Assembly: GCA_013178315.1 (NCBI GenBank)
Contig: JABLWX010000015.1
Coordinates: 1-40,678 of the forward strand
DNA: 40,678 nt
Source of the DNA: Candidatus Aminicenantota bacterium
Lineage (GTDB): Bacteria; Acidobacteriota; Aminicenantia; Aminicenantales; Saccharicenantaceae
Direction of reading: 5' to 3'
Within the stretch, counting starts at the first letter, position 1. Each line of letters opens with the position of its first letter. Below the pieces are notes generated by a model. The model saw only the letters and a list, made by a program, of their open reading frames with translations. It searched no databases and was not told the origin of the DNA. Positions 8,655-15,532 of the stretch are shown in pieces. A program made the position numbers and the translations under genes.

Positions 8655-8755
8655 CATTAATTCGCTCAATGGTTTTCTAACCGCTCTTCATCCCGTTTGG
8701 TAGGACCTCTCTTTTCTGGATTCGGATCTCCGGATTTAGCGAAGGGGAGGTCAAG

Positions 8756-11700
8756 ATGTCTAAGCATCATCTTCCGGGGTTGGTCTTTCTTTATTTGCTG
8801 GCAGCCATCCTAATTGGGGTTTCCAGTCATTCCCAGTTACGGGAAGAGCAACAGTCAGAAACCCAGTTGGAACCGGGGCGGAATGTCAACATGGTATCGG
8901 GGACAACGCTGCCTTACGGCGATCCCTGGCTGCAGCGTCAGAATGAGCCGTCCATAGCTGTTTCCACAAGGAATCCGCTTCACCTTCTGGCTGGAGCTAA
9001 TGATTACCGCACCGTCGATATTCCCTTTTCCGAGGGAGAACTGCCCGGAAAAGTTCAGGGGGCCATGGCCGGTGACGCCTGGCTGGGAATATACAAATCC
9101 TTTGACGGTGGAGAATCCTGGATCACATCCCTGCTTCCCGGGTTCCCTCAGGATACCTCGGCCGAAGGGATGGCTTCGCCGCTGAAGCAATTCACAACAG
9201 CTGCGGACCCCATCGTCAGGGCCGGGACTAACGGTCTTTTCTATTACAGTGGCATGGCCTTTAACAGGGCCCAGACCATGGGTGGGGGCTCGCTTTTCGT
9301 GGCTCGCTTTATTGATAACAATAATCTCGAGGGTGGAGACCCTATCAAGTATCTGGATACAAAAATAATTGACACCGGCACCAGCGGTCAGTTCATCGAT
9401 ATGCCCAGGATAGCCGTCGATATGCCCAGAGGTTCTGGAACCATCTCCATTGATGGTCAGAATATTCCGCGCAGTAATGTCTACGCCGCCTATACCGTCT
9501 TTCTCGGCAAGACTGACCTAAATGTCCGCAGTCGTATAATGTTCAGACGGTCAACCGATTGTGGCACTACCTGGGGTTCTGCTATCAAGATTAGCGAAAG
9601 CCAGCACATCATTCAGGGCGCCACCATCGCCATCGATCCTAACACAGGAGCAGTTTACGTGGCTTTCAGGCGCTTTCTCCATCCCAGCCAGTCAAACTCT
9701 ATTGTTGTGGTCAAGTCCAATGATTTCGGGCAGACTTTCAGTGCCCCCGTGGTCATTGCCAACATAAATCCTTTTGACCAGCCGGCCACTGATGCCGGCG
9801 GAGATAATATCAGCGACCCGGCCGGACCTTCTTTCCGCACTAATAGCTACCCCACCATGGCAGTAGACAATAACGGGATTGTCTATGTTGCCTGGACAGA
9901 AAGGGGCTGGGGTCCGACCGGAGAAGCCCGCATAGTCATGTCAACTTCCCAGGGCGGGTCGGGTTGGACAACACCCAGGCCCGTGATTAATGAAGCTGAT
10001 AGTTATAGTTTCCAGGGGCACCAGTTCATGCCCCACCTGACTTTCGCCCAGGGCAAGTTAGTTCTGGTCTGGTATGACCAGCGTGTGGATGAGTGTGGAA
10101 TGGAGTATGGCCACGGCAACTGGATCAGCGATAACATGCCCATTCGCCATACAACCGACGTCCGCTGCGCCCAGGCTAATCCGGGCTTGAATCCGGTTTT
10201 TCAACCGTCTGTCCAGGTATCCAAATACCTCTGGGCCCTGAAACCCGGTTCGGACACGGAACTCGAGCAGGAGCAGTTTAACCCGCCCAATTTTGAAATG
10301 TTTAAGGGAGGAACCACACCATTCCATGGCGACTACATTGAGGTAGCGCCCTCTCCCCAGTTCGTACTCGGCCCGAACGGCTGGAAATTCAACACCGAGC
10401 CTTCACCCAACGCGGTATTTCACGCTGTCTGGACAGATAACCGTGACGTCAGGCCGCCGGCTGACGGCAAGTGGACTAACTATACTCCTCCGGCTTCTGA
10501 CCAGCCGGGGTTTGGTTCTGTGGCCTGCAGCTCCAGTTCTCCTTCAACTGCGGGCATGCGCAACCAGAATATTTATACCTCCAGCCTGGTTCAAGGGGTA
10601 CTGGCAGCCTCGCCAAGCAGCAGCAAAACCCTGGGAGACCTTGGCCACTATTATGATACAGACAATGGCTTGATTCCTAGGGCTTTTGTTGTCTTTGTGC
10701 AGAACCCCGGCGCCGACATAAAGACTTTTAGATTGACCATTGTGGATTCTGATGCAGAAGGCGCAATTCCCTGGATTGATGGCTCGTTCGAAGAGCTTGA
10801 AAACCTGGAAGAACTGGATGTAATGATCGCGCCCTATTCTACGGTGGCCCGGACCGTTTTTGTCCGCTCCAGCGATGAGAAGGCTTCTGTTCAGGTGGAT
10901 GTGGTGGAGATTGATGGGCTGGGCGGAGAGCCAGTTTCGGGTGGCCTGAGCGGATCAGTTGTCTTGAATCCCGATCCCAGTAGCCCCGTTTACGCGCCTT
11001 CTGACGAATACCATAATCCTAATATCCGGAATCCGAATATCGTTAACTGGGATGAGCTCAACCCGAACATCGTCAATCCCAACATTCGCAATCCCAATAT
11101 CCGGAACTGGGACGAGATTAACCCCAACATCGTCAATCCCAACATTCGCAATCTCAATATCGTCAATCCTAATATCCGGAACCCGAACATCGTAAATCCA
11201 AACATCAGAAACCCAAATATTGTCAATCCCAACATAGTTAACCCAAACATCCGCAACTACACTGAAGAGGATTTTGATGGGGCCCAGGTTTCGGACGTCG
11301 TGTTTACGGTAAAAAATGAGGGCAACACCTCCTCAACTTATACACTTAAGACTTACTCCAAAGAGGCCCTGCCGGATGAAGTCTATGCCCAGCTTCTTGT
11401 CTACCGGGTTCACTATACCCCTTCAGCCGATTACTATAATCAGACAGGTTCAGCCTGCGAACTAAAAGTTGAACGCCACCACCAGCTCATTCTGAACGTC
11501 ACCAACCCCAACATCCGCAACCCCAATATAGTTAATCCTAATATTCGGAACCCCAATATTAGGAACGGCGGTCTGGATAACGCCACCTTTGCCGTTCCAC
11601 CCGGCGAGGAAGTTGAAGTTATCCTGCGGGTCATAGATTTTGAACCCGAGACCACCCAGGGTCAGTTCAGAATTATGACCACGGGTCAGGTTTTCAGTGC

Positions 11701-14700
11701 CGAAGCCTTTGCTGAAAGCCTTGGATTTGCTGTCACTTCCCATGCTTACAATACGCAAGATGCCAAAACAATGCCGGAAGAGGAGCTAACTTATCCGGCC
11801 ACCGCCACCAAGCTTATAATCAGCACCAGCTACCTGCCCGATGGGGTGGTGGGCATTCCTTACTCGGCAACTCTTCTGGCAGATGGAGGAAAGACTCCCT
11901 ATGGATGGGCACTGACCACTGGTGAATTGCCTCCGGGCTTGAATTTGGACGGTTCTTCGGGTGAAATCTACGGAACGCCAACCACAGCCGGCAAATATGA
12001 CTTCATTGTCAGGGTTGATGATAGTGCAGGCGATTTCGATACCCAGGCATTCAGCATTTACATAGATTCAGATTCAGAGCCCGATGCTTTAACTATTACC
12101 ACCACATCGCTTCCGAGCGGAGTTCTTAACTACTGGTATGGCGCGACACTGGAAGCGGCGGGCGGCGTCTGGCCGCGGACATGGAGCCTGGCTGGCGGCT
12201 CGCTTCCGCCCGGATTGAGCCTCGACAGCACGGGCGTGATAAGCGGCAAAATACTCCAGGAAGAGGGACAGGATTATCCAACCAGTTATCTATTCAGGGC
12301 CCGGGTAAACGATAAGATTGGCAACACGGCACTCAGAGACTTCATAATCATAGTCAATATAAACACCAAGGCCTATTACACCATCTCCGGTACCGTCTAT
12401 GACGAGTTCACGGGCTATCCTCTCGGTGGCGTCGTCATGCGCGGCCTGCCCAATACACCTGTGACCGACGATTCAGGTTATTATTCCGACCAGGTTCCCG
12501 AAGGCTGGTCTGGAACCGTCACTCCCTTCAAGGCAGGGCATACCTTCTCTCCCACCAGCAGAAGCTATGCTGAGGTAGGTTCACCTCAAACCAGTCAAGA
12601 TTACAATTTCGGAGCAGCAATCTTTAATTTAACAATCTCCAAAGCAGGGACGGGCACAGGGACGGTGACGAGCAGTCCGGCCGGTGTTGATTGTGGCCTG
12701 GACTGCAGTGAGGCTTATAGTGCGAGCACCTCAGTTCAGTTGACAGCGGCATGGGCCCCCGGATCAATGTTTGCCGGATGGAGCGGGGATGTACCCGCGG
12801 GCCATGAGAGCGACAACCCTGTGACGATCACAATGGATGGAAACAAGAACCTGACGGCCACGTTTAATCTTGCTCCTGTTCTGGTGATTACGACAGTTGC
12901 AGTTTTCGACGGGATCAAGAACACAGCTTATAACACCACTTTACAGTTTGCAGGAGGTGTACCACCTGTCACCTGGAGCGTTTTATCGGGTTCGCTCCCC
13001 AGCGGCCTTAGTCTGAATTCTGGCACAGGACAAATTAGTGGAACTCCAACTGTATCAGGTTATTTTAGCTTTATTGTCCAGGCCAAGGATGCATCCTTAC
13101 AGACAGCTACAAAGGCCTTGAGCATGACCATTGCGGATTGGGTGGCAAGGTATAATGGATCAGGAGATGAATATGACGTTGTTACAGCCGCTGCAGTTGA
13201 TGCATTAGGGAATGTGTATGTTACAGGCTACAGTATTGGGAGCGGAACCGGCAGAGACTACGCTACAATCAAATACGATAATGCCGGAGTACAGCAGTGG
13301 GTCGCAAGATACAATGGCCTAGGAAACGGCGATGACATGGCTTCGGATATTGCTGTAGATTCGTGGGGGAATGTTTATGTCACTGGTAAAAGTGTTGGGA
13401 GCGGAACATTGGACGACTACGCTACTGTAAAGTACAACAGTTCTGGAATCGAACAATGGGTGGCGAGGTACAATGGTCCCGCGAACAACTATGATTGGGG
13501 TGAGGCTATTGCTGTTGATTCATTGGGCTATGTATATATTACAGGTTCAAGCGTAGGGAATAGTTTTGATTATGCAACGATCAAGTATAATAGTTCTGGA
13601 GCTGAACAATGGGTTTCGAGGTTCGATGGACCTTTAAATGAAGATGATTATGCGAGTGCGATAGCTGTTGATTCGTCAGGCAACATTTATGTTACCGGTA
13701 CGGGCATTATAGCGCCTTCAAGAACGTTTGATTTTGTTACGATTAAATACAACAACGGGGGCATACAGCAATGGGCGTCATCATCTGGGACTACCGGCTA
13801 TGAACAGAGTAATGACATTGCTATAGACGCATCAGGAAATATTTATTTGACGGGTTGCACTTACAGGGACGGTACTGGATACGACTATTTTACCGTCAAG
13901 TTTAATAGCTCAGGTGAGATTTGGACTGCGAGGTATAATGGTCCGGCGAACAGTGATGACAAGGCGTGCTCTATTTCACTCGACCCATCAGGAAATGTTT
14001 ATATTACAGGATACAGCCAAGGGAGTGGGACAGGTAATGATTATGCAACGGTCAAGTATAACAGTTCAGGAGTCGAGCAGTGGGTCGCGAGGTACAATGG
14101 TCCCGTAGATGGGGAAGACTTGGCCTTCGACATCACTGTTAATCCCTTGGGAGACGTCTATGTTACAGGTCGCAGCGAAATAGGCCCAACGGATTGGGAC
14201 TACGCCACGATCAAGTATAACAGCTCAGGAAGCCAGCAGTGGGTGGCCAGGTACAATGGCCCTGGAAACGATGATGATTTGGGGCAATCTATTGCCATCG
14301 ATCCCATGGGAAATGTTTATGTAGCCGGTTCCAGTTATGCGAGCGAGTCGGGTACTGATTACACTACATTAAGGTACACGCAGTCCTTCCCATCAACTCT
14401 TTTCATCACAACAGACGCTTTGGACATTGGGTATGTCGGCACACCCTATGCTGCGACGGTGTGGGCCTTTGGCGGGAGCGGCTCGCGGTCATGGTCGATC
14501 ATTAGTGGGTCCTTGCCGCCCGGCATGAACCTCAGCCCGACCACCGGTATCATTGCCGGCACGCCAACAACCCCAGGTACATACAATTTTACAACCCAGG
14601 TCGTTGATGGGAGCCTCACTGCTACCAAGCCACTAAGCATCACAATAAGCCCAAGTTCCGCACCACTAGAAAGCTTCATAATAAACGCGCCCGAAAACGG

Positions 14701-15355
14701 ATTTGCTGGAACACCCTTTTCAGTCACGATCACAGCAAAAGACGCAGGTGGTAATACGACAACCAATGTGACAGGAGAGACAGCTCTAACGGTCGATTCA
14801 GGAACTATTTCACCCACTTCAATCCCGGCTGCTGAATTCCAAGACGATGGGGTATGGACTGGAAATATCACTCTTAGCGCAGATGGTAACAGAACCATCA
14901 CGGCCACGAACAGCGGAAAAACAGGATCCGATACGATCAGAATATGGGCACTCATTACTTCTGCAACCGACCCGAATGAAGGAGCTATTCCCGATGGCAA
15001 AGATTTTGAGTCCATCCATTTATATAGGTCGAATAACAGATTGAGATCCGAAGTCAAATTCTATGACATTATCACGCTGAGTTACCCATTTTTCATCTAT
15101 GTAGATGTCGATGGTGATTCTACCCCGGAAATCCGGATAACATGCGGGCTTACAGGTTTTCAAGCTCGGACTTACCCCGCTGGTGAATTAATATATGCGG
15201 GTACTCCATCAGTCATAAAGGACACATACATCATGGAATATATATGGACTGATGTGTTCCCAACTTCCCCAATTCGAATCTGGCTACTGGCTGATGATAG
15301 AGATGGGTATGATAAATTGCCTGATGGTACTGGAGTAATTATAGTTAATTTCTAG
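8756..15355 (+). CDS. Giant secreted multidomain surface protein with NPNI[RV] pentapeptide repeats and SBBP propeller
   Basis: A 2199-residue protein with an N-terminal signal segment (residues 8-25). Reading along it: a sialidase/BNR-like propeller (about 45-560) with Asp-box-like motifs such as SFDGGESW and STDCGTTW; a linking beta domain; 16 tandem NPNI[RV]-type pentads (754-833); a beta-rich insert (834-916); four more pentads (917-936); two putative Ig (He_PIG) domains (about 1015-1205); a carboxypeptidase-regulatory-like domain (1208-1290); an InlB B-repeat-like domain (1292-1375); He_PIG (1376-1460); eight SBBP beta-propeller repeats (1462-1878); He_PIG (1882-1965); an invasin-like Ig domain (1971-2065); and an unrecognised C-terminal 130 residues. 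I see no LPXTG, autotransporter barrel or type IX sorting domain. The role is probably adhesion or glycan binding, by inference. It is monocistronic with a strong AGGGGAGG site. Confidence 0.9.
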   Translation: MSKHHLPGLVFLYLLAAILIGVSSHSQLREEQQSETQLEPGRNVNMVSGTTLPYGDPWLQRQNEPSIAVSTRNPLHLLAGANDYRTVDIPFSEGELPGKVQGAMAGDAWLGIYKSFDGGESWITSLLPGFPQDTSAEGMASPLKQFTTAADPIVRAGTNGLFYYSGMAFNRAQTMGGGSLFVARFIDNNNLEGGDPIKYLDTKIIDTGTSGQFIDMPRIAVDMPRGSGTISIDGQNIPRSNVYAAYTVFLGKTDLNVRSRIMFRRSTDCGTTWGSAIKISESQHIIQGATIAIDPNTGAVYVAFRRFLHPSQSNSIVVVKSNDFGQTFSAPVVIANINPFDQPATDAGGDNISDPAGPSFRTNSYPTMAVDNNGIVYVAWTERGWGPTGEARIVMSTSQGGSGWTTPRPVINEADSYSFQGHQFMPHLTFAQGKLVLVWYDQRVDECGMEYGHGNWISDNMPIRHTTDVRCAQANPGLNPVFQPSVQVSKYLWALKPGSDTELEQEQFNPPNFEMFKGGTTPFHGDYIEVAPSPQFVLGPNGWKFNTEPSPNAVFHAVWTDNRDVRPPADGKWTNYTPPASDQPGFGSVACSSSSPSTAGMRNQNIYTSSLVQGVLAASPSSSKTLGDLGHYYDTDNGLIPRAFVVFVQNPGADIKTFRLTIVDSDAEGAIPWIDGSFEELENLEELDVMIAPYSTVARTVFVRSSDEKASVQVDVVEIDGLGGEPVSGGLSGSVVLNPDPSSPVYAPSDEYHNPNIRNPNIVNWDELNPNIVNPNIRNPNIRNWDEINPNIVNPNIRNLNIVNPNIRNPNIVNPNIRNPNIVNPNIVNPNIRNYTEEDFDGAQVSDVVFTVKNEGNTSSTYTLKTYSKEALPDEVYAQLLVYRVHYTPSADYYNQTGSACELKVERHHQLILNVTNPNIRNPNIVNPNIRNPNIRNGGLDNATFAVPPGEEVEVILRVIDFEPETTQGQFRIMTTGQVFSAEAFAESLGFAVTSHAYNTQDAKTMPEEELTYPATATKLIISTSYLPDGVVGIPYSATLLADGGKTPYGWALTTGELPPGLNLDGSSGEIYGTPTTAGKYDFIVRVDDSAGDFDTQAFSIYIDSDSEPDALTITTTSLPSGVLNYWYGATLEAAGGVWPRTWSLAGGSLPPGLSLDSTGVISGKILQEEGQDYPTSYLFRARVNDKIGNTALRDFIIIVNINTKAYYTISGTVYDEFTGYPLGGVVMRGLPNTPVTDDSGYYSDQVPEGWSGTVTPFKAGHTFSPTSRSYAEVGSPQTSQDYNFGAAIFNLTISKAGTGTGTVTSSPAGVDCGLDCSEAYSASTSVQLTAAWAPGSMFAGWSGDVPAGHESDNPVTITMDGNKNLTATFNLAPVLVITTVAVFDGIKNTAYNTTLQFAGGVPPVTWSVLSGSLPSGLSLNSGTGQISGTPTVSGYFSFIVQAKDASLQTATKALSMTIADWVARYNGSGDEYDVVTAAAVDALGNVYVTGYSIGSGTGRDYATIKYDNAGVQQWVARYNGLGNGDDMASDIAVDSWGNVYVTGKSVGSGTLDDYATVKYNSSGIEQWVARYNGPANNYDWGEAIAVDSLGYVYITGSSVGNSFDYATIKYNSSGAEQWVSRFDGPLNEDDYASAIAVDSSGNIYVTGTGIIAPSRTFDFVTIKYNNGGIQQWASSSGTTGYEQSNDIAIDASGNIYLTGCTYRDGTGYDYFTVKFNSSGEIWTARYNGPANSDDKACSISLDPSGNVYITGYSQGSGTGNDYATVKYNSSGVEQWVARYNGPVDGEDLAFDITVNPLGDVYVTGRSEIGPTDWDYATIKYNSSGSQQWVARYNGPGNDDDLGQSIAIDPMGNVYVAGSSYASESGTDYTTLRYTQSFPSTLFITTDALDIGYVGTPYAATVWAFGGSGSRSWSIISGSLPPGMNLSPTTGIIAGTPTTPGTYNFTTQVVDGSLTATKPLSITISPSSAPLESFIINAPENGFAGTPFSVTITAKDAGGNTTTNVTGETALTVDSGTISPTSIPAAEFQDDGVWTGNITLSADGNRTITATNSGKTGSDTIRIWALITSATDPNEGAIPDGKDFESIHLYRSNNRLRSEVKFYDIITLSYPFFIYVDVDGDSTPEIRITCGLTGFQARTYPAGELIYAGTPSVIKDTYIMEYIWTDVFPTSPIRIWLLADDRDGYDKLPDGTGVIIVNF
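11015..11254 (+). repeat. NPNI[RV] pentapeptide repeat block 1 (16 units)
   Basis: Sixteen consecutive 15-bp units encode N-P-N-I-[RV], with variants NWDEL (unit 3), NWDEI (unit 7) and NLNIV (unit 10) that keep the five-residue register. Codons differ freely between units: proline uses CCT, CCG, CCC and CCA, isoleucine ATC, ATT and ATA, arginine CGG, CGC and AGA. The pattern P-N-I-x-N resembles the A-[DN]-L-x-x consensus of pentapeptide-repeat beta-helices with Pro in place of Ala. Confidence 0.95.
11504..11563 (+). repeat. NPNI[RV] pentapeptide repeat block 2 (4 units)
   Basis: Four more in-register 15-bp units (NPNIR, NPNIV, NPNIR, NPNIR) follow a beta-rich insert of 83 residues that separates them from the first block. 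The codons again differ between units. Confidence 0.95.
13139..14390 (+). repeat. Eight tandem SBBP (beta-propeller) repeats
   Basis: Eight repeats of about 50-54 codons share the core WVARYNGP, then AVDSxGNVYVTG, DYATIKYNSSG and a closing Q/E. Repeats 2, 3, 6, 7 and 8 are closely similar also at the DNA level around AAGTATAACAG and AGGTACAATGG. Eight copies would suit an eight-bladed propeller or two smaller ones. Confidence 0.9.
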
Positions 15356-15532
15356 AAGAAGCAAGGCTGGTCTCAGATATTGGAATTAGAGCTAAATGGA
15401 CTATAAATTTATGTTGCAGACTCAGATGGCTCCCGCATCCAGATAATCAGCCTATCAGCATGTTTATCACCAAAGAGCAATGCGATAGCATTAGCCAATG
15501 TTTATATGGATCAATTAGAGCCGATTAAACAG

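Larger units (their letters stand above)
8265..8755. other. Gene-free divergent regulatory region
   Basis: This 491-bp stretch separates the deacylase gene from the giant surface-protein gene. It holds a putative promoter for each, a terminator-like hairpin in the leader of the giant gene and that gene's AGGGGAGG ribosome binding site just before 8756. A strong GGAGGGGG at 8591-8598 is not followed by a start codon at normal distance. A 28-codon frame from GTG at 8574 ends at 8660, just past the hairpin; I see no support for its translation. Confidence 0.5.

Noticed and set aside
8574-8660. 28-codon leader-peptide-like frame across the leader hairpin
   Set aside because: GTG start without a ribosome binding site and no run of a single regulatory codon; kept only as a remark in the region description.
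10990-11256. NPNI repeat DNA as a CRISPR or tandem-repeat locus
   Set aside because: The 15-bp units are in frame, have no spacers and vary only at synonymous or R/V positions; they are coding.
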